49,481 nucleotides of DNA, from the NCBI GenBank assembly GCA_902770835.1, contig CACXUM010000035.1:1-49481 (forward strand), in the 5' to 3' direction. Source of the stretch: an uncultured Bacteroidia bacterium (GTDB lineage Bacteria > Bacteroidota > Bacteroidia > Bacteroidales > F082). The position numbers were made by a program, and so were the translations under genes. Every line of letters begins with the position of its first letter. The stretch's first letter is position 1. This document shows positions 8,472-16,924 of the stretch, one piece after another. The notes below the pieces were generated by a model that was given only the letters and a program-made list of their open reading frames with translations, ran no database searches and was not told where the DNA came from.

Positions 8472-10592
8472 ATGTCCATTTGGAGCAAATACCCGTTTGT
8501 CAGGATGCTGTTGCCGCTTGCTTTGGGCATTTGGTGCTTCGTTTTCCTGCCTGCCTTTAGGATGACGTTGTCAGCCTTGGCCGTGGTCGCACTCGTGCTT
8601 TTCGCTTTGGGCGTCGTCACCGTTTTCGTGCTGAAATCCTATCGTTTCAAGTGGGTCGTCGGGACGGTGCTGGTCAGTTATCTTTTTATGATTGGTTATG
8701 TGTTGGCAAGTGTTCAAGAGGCTGAAAACCAAAAAGATTACTATAGGAATCATCAGTTGGATGCCCGCTATTATGTGGCGCGGGTGTACGACTATCCGAC
8801 CGAGCGGACCAATGCCATCCGCACGGTGCTTGAATTGGAATACCAGTTTGGCGACAGCCTGCCTTCGCGCTATGTAGAGGGCAAGGTGATGGCTTATTTC
8901 CCCAAGTCTGAATCGGCGTTTGCCTTGCGCTACGGCGATTTGATTGCCATTCCCGCGCCCATCCGCGAGGTGTCGCCACCCCTGAATCCGGGCGAATTCG
9001 ACTATCGCGATTACCTGTCGCGGAAGGGCATTACGGGGCAAACTTATCTGAAGGACGAGGATTGGATCGACTTGCAGGTACACAATGCCAATCCGCTGTA
9101 TTCGTTTTCATATCGTTTCCGTGACATTTTGCTCAAGTCATTGCAAGACAACGGCCTGACAAATGACGAGTTGGGCGTGGCAGCCGCTGTTTTGTTGGGC
9201 TACAACGAGTATCTCGCCAACGAAATGCGCAACAAGTATGTGGCCGCCGGCTCGATGCACATCCTTTGTGTGTCGGGGATGCATGTAGGCATCATCTATC
9301 TGTTTGCCTCCTTCCTTTTGGGTTTCCTCAACCGCAAAAGGTGGCAGAAAATGCTGAAAAACATGCTGTTGCTCGCCTTGGTTTGGTTTTATGCCTTCAT
9401 CGCGGGACTTTCGCCCTCCATTTTGCGCTCTTCTCTAATGATTTCTTTCGTCATCATTGGCGAAATGATTCAACGTAAAGGATTCGCTATTAATTCGATA
9501 GCGGTTTCGGCGTTCATTCTGCTTTGCATCAATCCGTACAATCTGCTGGAAATGGGCTTTTTGCTTTCTTATTCTGCCGTCATCGGAATTGTGGTGCTGC
9601 AAAGTCCGATTTACCACCTGTTTTTCGTGAAAAACCGGGTATTGGACAAGGCTTGGGACATTACTGCGGTGGCTCTTGCGGCGCAAATCGCGACCATGCC
9701 GTTCACCTTGTTCTATTTCAACCAGTTCACGACCTACTTCTGGCTTTCCAACCTGTTTATGACGCCGATTTCGTTCATCGTCGTTGTCAGTGGCATGGTG
9801 CTGCTTTTGGTTTCGTGGATTCCTTATGTCAATGCGCTGGTTGGTTACTTGGTTTGGGGCGCGATTTATGTGATGAATTGGGTAGTAGCGTGGATTGAAA
9901 GTTTGCCGTTGTCCATCGTTAAAGGGGTGCATATCAGCGAGTTCGAGTTTTCTTTGCTTTTGTTGGCTTTCTTGTTGCTGCTCCTGATGGTCACCTTGCG
10001 GAAGCGACGTATGCTTATCGCCATGCTTTCAGCCTTGTTGCTGCTTATGATTTCGGTGACGGTGAGGGTCTATCAGTCTGACAGTCAAAGTGGAATGACG
10101 GTTTTTAGTTTGCGTAACCATACTGCCATCGATTTCGTGAAGGGCGGTGAACACCTGCTTTTGACCGATTCGACATTGATGGCCGACGAGTCAACCGTCG
10201 ACTATAGTTTGAAAGGTGCTTGGACGAAACGCCACCTTTCGTTGCATCCGCAAACCATTGGTTTTGAGGAGGATTTCAATAATGGCTACCTTTTCAAAAA
10301 GTCGAATCTGGTTTCCTTCGACGGGAAGTTGTTGGCCCTTTGGAACGATGATTGCCGCGCCGACGATAGCCTTTCCTACCGACTGCCCGTGGATTATCTG
10401 CTGGTTTCGGGCAGGCAAACGCCGGATGTGAAATCGGTTGGCAACGCATTTGCCGCGCAATTGCTCATCATCGATGGCTCGGTGCCTCGTTATTTGGCCG
10501 AGAAGTGGGCCAGTCAGGCGTTGGCGATGGGCGTATCTTGCTATGATGTTGGGAATGGAGCCTTTGAGGATTGGCGATTTGAGTCAAAATGA
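8472..10592 (+). CDS. comEC: ComEC/Rec2 family DNA-uptake or competence channel
   Basis: A 706-residue inner-membrane protein. The N-terminal part (about 1-200) has membrane helices around a soluble OB-like region (DUF4131 type). The middle is the competence domain with many helices and the signature GSMHILCVSGMHVGIIY near residue 257. The C-terminal part (about 530-706) is soluble and sits where other ComEC proteins carry a metallo-beta-lactamase domain, but no HxHxDH metal motif is visible, so it is a degenerate domain. ComEC moves single-stranded DNA into the cytosol during transformation. The start lies 3 bp after the barrel gene's stop, suggesting co-transcription. Confidence 0.9.
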   Translation: MSIWSKYPFVRMLLPLALGIWCFVFLPAFRMTLSALAVVALVLFALGVVTVFVLKSYRFKWVVGTVLVSYLFMIGYVLASVQEAENQKDYYRNHQLDARYYVARVYDYPTERTNAIRTVLELEYQFGDSLPSRYVEGKVMAYFPKSESAFALRYGDLIAIPAPIREVSPPLNPGEFDYRDYLSRKGITGQTYLKDEDWIDLQVHNANPLYSFSYRFRDILLKSLQDNGLTNDELGVAAAVLLGYNEYLANEMRNKYVAAGSMHILCVSGMHVGIIYLFASFLLGFLNRKRWQKMLKNMLLLALVWFYAFIAGLSPSILRSSLMISFVIIGEMIQRKGFAINSIAVSAFILLCINPYNLLEMGFLLSYSAVIGIVVLQSPIYHLFFVKNRVLDKAWDITAVALAAQIATMPFTLFYFNQFTTYFWLSNLFMTPISFIVVVSGMVLLLVSWIPYVNALVGYLVWGAIYVMNWVVAWIESLPLSIVKGVHISEFEFSLLLLAFLLLLLMVTLRKRRMLIAMLSALLLLMISVTVRVYQSDSQSGMTVFSLRNHTAIDFVKGGEHLLLTDSTLMADESTVDYSLKGAWTKRHLSLHPQTIGFEEDFNNGYLFKKSNLVSFDGKLLALWNDDCRADDSLSYRLPVDYLLVSGRQTPDVKSVGNAFAAQLLIIDGSVPRYLAEKWASQALAMGVSCYDVGNGAFEDWRFESK

Positions 10593-10634
10593 GCAAAAAT
10601 CGATAATTAATAATATGTTGAAAACCAATATATT

Positions 10635-10659
10635 GAAACTTTTTTGATAAAAAAGTTCA
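10635..10659. terminator. AT-rich hairpin after comEC
   Basis: AACTTTTTT (10637-10645) and AAAAAAGTT (10649-10657) form a 9-bp perfect stem with a 3-nt loop, extended by further pairs with one bulge. It is AT-only at its core, so it is a weak terminator candidate that could work on either strand. Confidence 0.4.
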
Positions 10660-10700
10660 AAAAAATGTCGAAAAAAGATTGCCAGTTTCAGAAAAGGTTG

Positions 10701-10708
10701 TACTTTTG
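10701..10708 (+). promoter_or_regulatory. Promoter of tRNA-Asp
   Basis: TACTTTTG (TAnnTTTG) with TTG at 10679-10681 and a 19-bp spacer. The tRNA begins 38 bp downstream. Confidence 0.75.
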
Positions 10709-10746
10709 CACCCGCAAAGCAAAGCAATAGAGTTCTTTTTCAGGTT

Positions 10747-10821
10747 GGTCCGGTAGTTCAGCTTGGTTAGAATGCCTGCCTGTCACGCAGGAGGTCGCGA
10801 GTTCGAGTCTCGTCCGGACCG
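10747..10821 (+). tRNA. tRNA-Asp (GTC anticodon)
   Basis: A 75-nt cloverleaf. The acceptor stem GGTCCGG (10747-10753) pairs with CCGGACC (10814-10820), discriminator G at 10821. The anticodon stem CCTGC/GCAGG encloses the loop CTGTCAC, giving anticodon GTC, which reads Asp codons. The T-arm has TTCGAGT. CCA is not encoded. prfC starts 68 bp downstream with no terminator between, so the two may share the tRNA promoter. Confidence 0.97.
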
Positions 10822-10888
10822 CTCAAAGCGCAAGTCCAAAAGACCTGCGCTTTTGTTTTATAATCAGATTGTTGAAAACGAGAGCGTT

Positions 10889-12463
10889 ATGTCATTCATT
10901 GATGAGATTAACAGGCGACGCACCTTCGCCATCGTCAGCCACCCCGACGCGGGTAAGACCACTTTGACCGAGAAATTGTTGCTCTACGGCGGCGCCATTC
11001 AGGTGGCCGGTGCCGTGAAGTCGAACAAAATCCGCAAAACCGCCACTTCCGACTGGATGGAAATCGAGCGGCAACGCGGCATCTCGGTGGCCACCTCAGT
11101 GATGGGTTTCGACTATAAGAACATCAAAATCAATATCTTGGACACTCCCGGTCACAAGGACTTCGCCGAAGACACCTTCCGCACCCTGACTGCCGTCGAC
11201 AGCGTCATCGTCGTCATCGACTCGGCCAAGGGCGTGGAGTCGCAAACGGAGAAGCTGGTCGAGGTGTGCCGCATGCGCAACACGCCTATTATTGTCTTCA
11301 TCAACAAGATGGACCGCCCCGGCATGGACCCGTTTGAACTGTTGGACGAAATAGAGCAGAAACTCCACATCCGCCTCACGCCGCTGAGCTGGCCCATCAA
11401 TAGCGGACCCAAATTCAAGGGCGTTTACAGCATCTACGACAAGAGCCTCTATCTCTTCAACTCTGACAAACAACACATTACCGAGGGCATTGCTTTCGAC
11501 GACCTCAACAATCCCGACTTGGACAAGATGATTGGCGAGGATGCCGAAACGCTTCGCAACGAAACGGAACTGGTGCAAGGCGTTTACGACGATTTCAGCC
11601 GCGAGGCTTACTTGAAAGGTGACATTTGCCCTGTTTTCTTCGGCTCGGCCTTGAACAATTTCGGCGTGAAGGAACTGTTGGACTGCTTCATCGAGATTGC
11701 GCCCACGCCGATAGGCCGCGACACCGAGGAACGCCGCATAGAGCCGACGGAGGAGAAGTTTACGGGCTTCGTGTTCAAGATTCACGCCAACATGGACCCC
11801 AACCACCGCGACCGCATCGCCTTCGTGCGCGTGGTTTCGGGCCGCTTCGAGCGCAACAAGAACTACTTCCACGTGCGCCAACGCCGCGAACTGAAGTTCT
11901 CGAACCCCACGGCTTTCATGGCGCAGAAGAAATCCGTCTTGGACGAGGCCTATCCGGGCGACATCGTGGGCCTTTACGATGCCGGCAACTTCAAAATCGG
12001 CGACACCCTGACCGAGGGCGAAATCCTGAACTACAAGGGCATTCCGAGTTTCTCGCCCGAGCAGTTCCGCTATGTGGAAAACGCCGACCCGATGAAGTCG
12101 AAACAGTTAGCCAAGGGCTTGGAGCAACTGACGGATGAGGGTGTGGCCCAATTGTTTACGGGCAAGATGACGGGCCGCAAAATCATCGGAACGGTGGGCG
12201 AGTTGCAGTTTGAGGTGATTCAATACCGCCTGCTGCACGAGTACAACGCCTCTTGCCGCTACGAGCCTATTTCGCTCTACAAGACCGCGTGGATTACCAG
12301 TGACAACGAGGCGCAATTGGCTGATTTCAGGATGCGCAAGGCACTGAACCTCGCCGTGGACAAGGAAGGCCGCGACGTGTTTTTGGCCGAGTCGCCCTAC
12401 GCCCTGCAAATGGCGATGGAGAAATACCCCGACATCGAGTTCCATTTCACCTCGGAGTTCTAA
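10889..12463 (+). CDS. prfC: Peptide chain release factor 3
   Basis: A 524-residue translational GTPase that removes RF1/RF2 from the ribosome after peptide release. Seen: the G1 loop SHPDAGKT (residues 17-24), the G3 motif DTPGHKDF beginning at Asp85, NKMD (139-142) for guanine recognition, and an RF3-specific C-terminal half. An in-frame extension reaches back into the tRNA, but [13 protein letters not shown] is the normal RF3 start, so the ATG at 10889 is chosen. It lies directly downstream of tRNA-Asp and is probably transcribed with it, as no separate promoter box is visible in the 67-bp gap. Confidence 0.96.
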   Translation: MSFIDEINRRRTFAIVSHPDAGKTTLTEKLLLYGGAIQVAGAVKSNKIRKTATSDWMEIERQRGISVATSVMGFDYKNIKINILDTPGHKDFAEDTFRTLTAVDSVIVVIDSAKGVESQTEKLVEVCRMRNTPIIVFINKMDRPGMDPFELLDEIEQKLHIRLTPLSWPINSGPKFKGVYSIYDKSLYLFNSDKQHITEGIAFDDLNNPDLDKMIGEDAETLRNETELVQGVYDDFSREAYLKGDICPVFFGSALNNFGVKELLDCFIEIAPTPIGRDTEERRIEPTEEKFTGFVFKIHANMDPNHRDRIAFVRVVSGRFERNKNYFHVRQRRELKFSNPTAFMAQKKSVLDEAYPGDIVGLYDAGNFKIGDTLTEGEILNYKGIPSFSPEQFRYVENADPMKSKQLAKGLEQLTDEGVAQLFTGKMTGRKIIGTVGELQFEVIQYRLLHEYNASCRYEPISLYKTAWITSDNEAQLADFRMRKALNLAVDKEGRDVFLAESPYALQMAMEKYPDIEFHFTSEF

Positions 12464-12466
12464 TCA

Positions 12467-12550
12467 ACACGAATGGCCATGAATTATCCATAAATTGGTT
12501 CATAAATTCTTGTTTTTGAAAATTTGTGTCTAATTTATTGAAATTCGTGT
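12467..12550. repeat. Imperfect palindrome with CACGAAT ends after prfC
   Basis: ACACGAAT (12467-12474) and ATTCGTGT (12543-12550) are perfect 8-bp inverted ends enclosing AT-rich sequence with the word GAATGGCCATGAAT. A related sequence with the words ATTCGTGG and ATGGCCATTCATG occurs at about 15130-15165. These look like members of a dispersed intergenic family. Confidence 0.55.
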
Positions 12551-12580
12551 AAAAAATGAAATAGGAAAAAGATATTTTTA

Positions 12581-12588
12581 TAATTTTG
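12581..12588 (+). promoter_or_regulatory. Promoter ahead of the G9-tract leader
   Basis: TAATTTTG matches TAnnTTTG. Transcription would begin near 12595 and run through a leader of about 220 nt before the 97-aa gene. Confidence 0.6.
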
Positions 12589-12608
12589 CGCCCTCAAACA
12601 GAAAACCA

Positions 12609-12662
12609 ATGGAATTACTATGTAAAACATTGATTATCAAGCAATTTTTTGGGGGGGGGTAA
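12609..12662 (+). other. Leader mini-ORF ending in a G9 tract
   Basis: An ATG 21 bp after a promoter box opens a 17-residue ORF (MELLCKTLIIKQFFGGG) that stops right after T6 and nine consecutive G residues (12651-12659). Change of the G number by one in either direction removes the stop. With ten Gs the frame stays open to a TGA at 12818-12820 that overlaps the start codon of the 97-aa gene; with eight Gs it stays open to about 12798. Whether the ORF is translated is unknown. Confidence 0.4.
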
Positions 12663-12694
12663 ATCTCCGCTCCAAACTTTTGCATATCCTCTAT

Positions 12695-12732
12695 CCAAGG
12701 CAGGGCCAATGGGCTCGGTCTTGGATTTTTTT
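12695..12732 (+). terminator. Strong terminator-like hairpin inside the leader
   Basis: The arms CCAAGGCAGGGCC (12695-12707) and GGCTCGGTCTTGG (12712-12724) form a 13-bp stem with one mismatch and two G-U pairs, a 4-nt loop, and then ATTTTTTTG. It sits between the leader promoter and the 97-aa gene, an attenuator-like arrangement. Confidence 0.7.
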
Positions 12733-12739
12733 GTATCGG

Positions 12740-12800
12740 AACTACGGATTAAACGGATTAAACGGATATCCGTATCCGTCCGCTGCGAGGCAGCATAATT
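12740..12800. repeat. Half copy of the AACTACGG dispersed element
   Basis: AACTACGGATTAAACGGATT from 12740 matches the left end of the elements at 18317 and 19593. The matching right end (CCGTAGTT) is absent, so this copy is truncated just before the 97-aa gene. Confidence 0.55.
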
Positions 12801-12816
12801 ACTTCTGTATCCACTC

Positions 12817-13110
12817 ATGAAAAAAACCAAATCTTTGAAAGCCATCGTGCTTTCGCTCGGGCTGGCGGCCCTGATGGCGCCGGCCACACTGAACGCCCAA
12901 ATCAACCGTGGGCTTTTGCAGAACCCCTACAAGACCGAGAGCGGCAAGAACCACGGAATGATGAACTCTAGAGGCGACCGTACTGAAGTCTCTAACAGTG
13001 GTAGCTTTTACAATGAGGAATTTGGTGCTCCTCTTGGCAGCGGTGTGCTGCTCTTGTTGGCAGCCGGAATCGGTTATGCAACCTTAAAGAAAAAGGAGGA
13101 CGAGCAATGA
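12817..13110 (+). CDS. Small exported protein with C-terminal membrane anchor
   Basis: A 97-residue protein of unknown function. Residues 1-27 are a signal peptide ending LNA. A polar middle (about 28-66) is followed by GAPLGSG, a hydrophobic helix (LLLLAAGIGYATL) and KKKEDEQ. This three-part tail (short motif, helix, positive charges) resembles protein-sorting tails in layout; similar PLGSG-helix-Lys tails are common in Bacteroidota, but no sorting enzyme is visible here. Its stop overlaps the next start in an ATGA, so it is coupled to the repeat-rich lipoprotein. Expression may depend on the G9 leader and hairpin upstream. Confidence 0.75.
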   Translation: MKKTKSLKAIVLSLGLAALMAPATLNAQINRGLLQNPYKTESGKNHGMMNSRGDRTEVSNSGSFYNEEFGAPLGSGVLLLLAAGIGYATLKKKEDEQ

Positions 13111-14798
13111 AAAAGATGACCTATTTCGTGATGGCCTTGGCTATGGCGCTGGGCTTCACGCAGTGCAAGAAGGAACAGATTGCCTCGACTGAGAACGAAG
13201 GCGAGAAAGTGACCATCACCTTGAAGCTGAACAACGGCTCAAGAGGCCATATAGAACCTGGCGAAAACACGGCATCCGTCGTTTACGACAACGGCGATGT
13301 TATCATGGTGGGCTTCAATGGTGCCTATGTTGGCGACTTGACGACTACTGACGGCTCGACTTTTAGCGGCAATGTCAACATCAGCGGAGAACCAACAGAC
13401 GGAAAAATCCACTTCTATTACCTTGATGGCAAGAGCCAGACTGTAAACAACGGACAATGCACTGTTGACATTAGCGACCAAACGAGCGGCCTTCCCGTCA
13501 TATCCTACGCCTGCGTGGACTACAGTAGCAGCAACACCTATACTAATGTCAAAATGCGCAACCAATGCGCCTTGGTGAAGTTCGACTTGGGCGAGGTGAG
13601 CACCAACACCGCAATTACTCTCACGGGCTTGAAGACCGAAGCCACCATCGGCTTCGGCGGCACGGTGACCAACGGCACGGCGACGGGCAACATCGTGACC
13701 TACGGCACAGGCTCGACACGCTACGCCGTGGTGCTCAGCGACCAAGCCGAAGTGACCGAAGGCACCATCAGCGCGGAAGGCTACGAGGGCACGTTCAGCA
13801 TCCCCACGGCGGCCTACACCAACGCTTTCCTGACCAATGCCACTATGACGCTGACGGAGGCTGCTTCCACCATTATCGACCTCGCGGATGTGAAAAGCAA
13901 CACCACCGTGGGAGACGGTGCCATTTTGACTGGCACACTCGGTGCCAATGTGAAAATCTCCATTGCCGACGGTGCCACGGTGACGCTCAACGGCGTAAGC
14001 ATCAACGGCGAGAATGACAAAGATTGCAGCTGGGCAGGCATCACCTGCGAGGGCAATGCCACCATCATCCTGAAGGACGGCTCGACGAACACCGTGAGGG
14101 GATTCTATGAGGATTATCCCGGCATCTATGCCGCAGTGGGCTATACGCTCACCATCAAAGGCGGAGCCGCAGGCACAGGCAAGCTCACGGCCAGCAGCAA
14201 CGGCTCTGGTGCCGGTATCGGAGGAGGATACGAGATACCCTGTGGAAGCATCGAGATTCAGGGCGGTGTCATCACGGCTACTGGCGGTGTCGGTGCTGCC
14301 GGCATCGGTAGTGGTTACGAGGCTTCTTGCGGCGCCATCACCATCTCTGGCGGCACTGTCACGGCTACTGGCGTTGGGGGTGCTGCCGGCATCGGTAGTG
14401 GTAAATATGCTTCTTGCGGCGTCATCACCATCTCTGGCGGCACTGTCACGGCTACTGGCGGTTCCGATGCTGCCGGCATCGGTAGTGGTTATGGTTACTA
14501 TGCTTCTTGCGACGCCATCACCATCTCTGGCGGCACTGTCACGGCTACTGGAAGTGAGTGGGCTGCCGGCATCGGTAGTGGTGATGAGGCTTCTTGCGGC
14601 GACATCACCATCACCACTGGCGTGACCAGCGTGACCGCCACGAAGGGCGAAGATGCTCCCAACAGCATCGGCGCAGGCGATTATGGCACCTGCGGCACGG
14701 TTACCATCGGCGGCGAGGTGTATTATGAGAACAATGATTATGTGGGTACAGGTTCAACCTATCTCACTCAAGACCAGATTGTATACCCCCAGCCATAA
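13107..14798 (+). CDS. Fimbrillin-like lipoprotein with C-terminal glycine-rich beta-helix repeats
   Basis: A 563-residue surface lipoprotein candidate with a signal ending GFTQC, Cys20 being lipidated. Residues about 30-250 resemble fimbrillin/Mfa-like N-terminal sequence (VVYDNGDVIMVGFNG, then a beta-rich region). From about 265 onward the sequence is a right-handed beta-helix or carbohydrate-binding type, with about six repeats of roughly 29-31 residues built on AAGIGSG, CGAITISGG and TVTATGG. The DNA of these repeats is nearly identical (periods 87, 87 and 93 bp at 14295, 14382, 14469 and 14562), so copy number could change. It is translationally coupled to the 97-aa gene. The ligand is unknown; adhesion or glycan binding is inferred. 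Confidence 0.8.
   Translation: MKKMTYFVMALAMALGFTQCKKEQIASTENEGEKVTITLKLNNGSRGHIEPGENTASVVYDNGDVIMVGFNGAYVGDLTTTDGSTFSGNVNISGEPTDGKIHFYYLDGKSQTVNNGQCTVDISDQTSGLPVISYACVDYSSSNTYTNVKMRNQCALVKFDLGEVSTNTAITLTGLKTEATIGFGGTVTNGTATGNIVTYGTGSTRYAVVLSDQAEVTEGTISAEGYEGTFSIPTAAYTNAFLTNATMTLTEAASTIIDLADVKSNTTVGDGAILTGTLGANVKISIADGATVTLNGVSINGENDKDCSWAGITCEGNATIILKDGSTNTVRGFYEDYPGIYAAVGYTLTIKGGAAGTGKLTASSNGSGAGIGGGYEIPCGSIEIQGGVITATGGVGAAGIGSGYEASCGAITISGGTVTATGVGGAAGIGSGKYASCGVITISGGTVTATGGSDAAGIGSGYGYYASCDAITISGGTVTATGSEWAAGIGSGDEASCGDITITTGVTSVTATKGEDAPNSIGAGDYGTCGTVTIGGEVYYENNDYVGTGSTYLTQDQIVYPQP
14215..14720. repeat. 87-93 bp coding tandem repeats
   Basis: About five or six direct repeats lie in the 3' part of the lipoprotein gene. 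The most conserved word, GCTGCCGGCATCGGTAGTGG, occurs exactly at 14295, 14382, 14469 and 14562. All spacings are multiples of three, so the frame is kept if copies are gained or lost. Confidence 0.85.
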
Positions 14799-14824
14799 AA
14801 ACCCACAGCGGAACGAGAACAGGG

Positions 14825-14850
14825 AGGCGGCCTTCGGGTCGCCTTTTTTT
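14825..14850 (+). terminator. Rho-independent terminator with UUCG tetraloop
   Basis: AGGCGGCC-TTCG-GGTCGCCT is an 8-bp stem (one G-U) closed by the very stable C(UUCG)G tetraloop and followed by seven T. It ends the lipoprotein transcript. Confidence 0.92.
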
Positions 14851-14854
14851 GTTG

Positions 14855-15118
14855 GAGGTTGTAGGGCTGTCTCCGTTGCGAGCAGGGACTGTCGTTGCCT
14901 GCTTGTGTTCGGGTCGTTCCGTTGCGAGCAGGGACTGTCGTCGCCTGCTTGTGTTCGGGTCGTCCTTTCAGGACTTTGGCGGCACTGGGGAACCCCGGAG
15001 GGGTGACAGCAATGTAGGCAGGCGGTGTGAACCCCTGCCGGTGTGAACCCCTGCCAAATGAAAAACGGTTTATGAACCCCTGCCGGTGTGGACCCCTGCC
15101 GGTGTGAACCCCTGCCGA
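14855..15118. repeat. Repeat block A, left of nuclease-ATPase 1
   Basis: A non-coding block made of two tandem 46-bp copies (14872-14963, one mismatch), then a segment from 14999 to 15118 holding several copies of the 16-bp word GGTGTGAACCCCTGCC or its variants. The 14999-15118 part is nearly identical to 17051-17138 on the other side of the nuclease-ATPase gene. The remaining gap to that gene (15119-15290) holds a CACGAAT-type palindrome remnant and no gene. Confidence 0.85.
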
Positions 15119-15290
15119 CACGGAAAATTAATGGAAATTCGTGGTACATTCATGGCCATTCATGTAAAAAAAATCTCCGATTCGGCATAAGCCAATCTGC
15201 AAATTCGTTTTATTCGCCAAATTCGCTGTTGTTTATGCTGCATTGCGGCAGAAAAAAATCGGTTTTCCACATTCACAATCCTTTTCTTAT

Positions 15291-15298
15291 TATCTTTG
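15291..15298 (+). promoter_or_regulatory. Promoter of nuclease-ATPase 1
   Basis: TATCTTTG (TAnnTTTG), 22 bp before the chosen start codon. Confidence 0.65.
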
Positions 15299-15319
15299 CA
15301 CCCAAAGACATTTACGACA

Positions 15320-16918
15320 ATGGAAAATGCACAATTGGTAAGACGCTATCCTGTTGGGATTCAGACGTTTTCGGAAATCAGGGAAAGTGGATATGTCTAT
15401 ATCGACAAGACCGACCTCGTTTGGCAGCTGGTCCATGAGGCAAAATACAACTTCCTCAGCCGTCCGCGCAGATTTGGCAAGAGCCTGCTTTCCAGTACAT
15501 TGGATGCGTATTTCCAAGGTAGGAAAGACCTGTTCGAAGGCTTGAAAATCATGCAGATGGAGCAAGAGTGGGAAACCTATCCGGTCATCCACTTGGATTT
15601 GAGCGTCGCCAAAAGGCAACCGTCGGCTGACGAACTGAGGCAAGCTTTGATGTGGCTGATGAATCCTTTGTGTGAGAAATATGGCCGGAATGAATTGGAA
15701 ACCTCACCGGGGAAAATGCTCAACGGATTGATTCACAGGGCATACGAGCAAACTGGCAAGCAAGTGGCCGTCATCATCGACGAATATGACGCGCCGCTGC
15801 TCGATATGCTTCATGCATCGGAGCAACTCGAGCAATTCCGTAATGTAATGCAGGAGTTTTATGTTCAGCTGAAGGCCAAAGAGGCTATGGTGAAGTTCTG
15901 TTTCATCACAGGCATCACCAAGTTCAGCCAATTGAGCATTTTCTCCACCATCAACAATTTGCTGAACGTTTCGATGCAGCCCGAATATGCGGCCATTTGC
16001 GGCATCACGGAAACGGAGTTTGCCACCGACATGGCTCCCGACATTGCAATGCTGGCCCAAAAGTATGGTTGTACGGCTGAAGAGATGCACGCCAAACTCA
16101 AGCAGCAGTATGACGGTTATCGTTTTTCCGAAGAGTCGCCCGACATCTACAACCCGTTTAGCCTGCTCAAGTGCTTCACACAAAAGAAGATAGACAATTA
16201 CTGGTTCGACAGCGGCACGCCGACCTTCCTCATTCGGCAAATGCAACATTTCCGCACCGACATCACCACCATGGACGATTTGGAAGTGCCGTCGACGGCT
16301 TTCGACCGTCCAACCGAGGCCATGACCACTGCGCTGCCGTTGCTCTATCAAACTGGCTATCTGACCATTAAAGGCTACGACCGCGATTCGATGGCCTATA
16401 CATTAGGCATTCCCAATCAGGAGGTCCGCTTGGGCTTTGTCGACGGGCTTTTGCCGACCTACATCGGCCTCGACGGTGCGGATGTGCAAATGGGCTTCGC
16501 CTTGAAGTTTTGGCGGGCATTGAGGGCGAAAGACCTCGACCTTGCCTTGAGGGAGATGCAGGCCTATTTGGCGGGATTGCCCTACATTGAAGGCTTCATG
16601 AAGAAGTTGGAAAACATTTCCAACGCCGAAGGTTTCTATGAATGGTCGTTCTACTTGATTTTCAATATGTTGAATGTGTATGCAAAAACACAGGTGAAAT
16701 GTGCGGGAGGCCGCATTGATATGGTTGCTTATATGCCCGACACGGTTTATGTTTTCGAACTGAAGGTGAACGGCACCGCTGCGGATGCCTTGAAGCAAAT
16801 CGACACGAAGGGCTATGCCATTGCCTATCAGACTGATGGGCGCAATGTGGTGAAGGCGGGAGTGAGTTTCTCGACCGAGAGCAAGACCATCAAGGATTGG
16901 ATTGTCGCTGAGTGTTGA
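15320..16918 (+). CDS. AAA-ATPase-like protein with C-terminal PD-(D/E)XK nuclease domain (DUF1703 type), copy 1
   Basis: A 532-residue cytosolic protein. The N-terminal half is the AAA-ATPase_like domain, with YVDKTxLV near the start and the P-loop equivalent SRPRRFGKSLL. VIIDEYDAPL near residue 150 is the Walker B region. The C-terminal domain carries the nuclease signature Asp467, Glu480-x-Lys482 (RIDMV...FELK). The family is widespread and multi-copy in Bacteroidota; its role is unsettled, with defence or DNA processing possible. The start at 15320 gives MENAQLVRRYPVGIQTF, matching the family N-terminus, and lies 22 bp after a promoter box. The gene is flanked by direct copies of a non-coding repeat block. 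A paralogue lies at 20455. Confidence 0.88.
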   Translation: MENAQLVRRYPVGIQTFSEIRESGYVYIDKTDLVWQLVHEAKYNFLSRPRRFGKSLLSSTLDAYFQGRKDLFEGLKIMQMEQEWETYPVIHLDLSVAKRQPSADELRQALMWLMNPLCEKYGRNELETSPGKMLNGLIHRAYEQTGKQVAVIIDEYDAPLLDMLHASEQLEQFRNVMQEFYVQLKAKEAMVKFCFITGITKFSQLSIFSTINNLLNVSMQPEYAAICGITETEFATDMAPDIAMLAQKYGCTAEEMHAKLKQQYDGYRFSEESPDIYNPFSLLKCFTQKKIDNYWFDSGTPTFLIRQMQHFRTDITTMDDLEVPSTAFDRPTEAMTTALPLLYQTGYLTIKGYDRDSMAYTLGIPNQEVRLGFVDGLLPTYIGLDGADVQMGFALKFWRALRAKDLDLALREMQAYLAGLPYIEGFMKKLENISNAEGFYEWSFYLIFNMLNVYAKTQVKCAGGRIDMVAYMPDTVYVFELKVNGTAADALKQIDTKGYAIAYQTDGRNVVKAGVSFSTESKTIKDWIVAEC

Positions 16919-16924
16919 GACTTA

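Noticed and set aside
12618-12905. Minus-strand 95-codon open frame over the G9 tract
   Set aside because: It runs through the hairpin and into the start of the 97-aa gene and has no signal, domain or promoter.
15000-15120. Possible CRISPR array in the GGTGTGAACCCCTGCC repeats
   Set aside because: The units are 16 bp with no regular unique spacers of 30-40 bp, and no cas genes are nearby.
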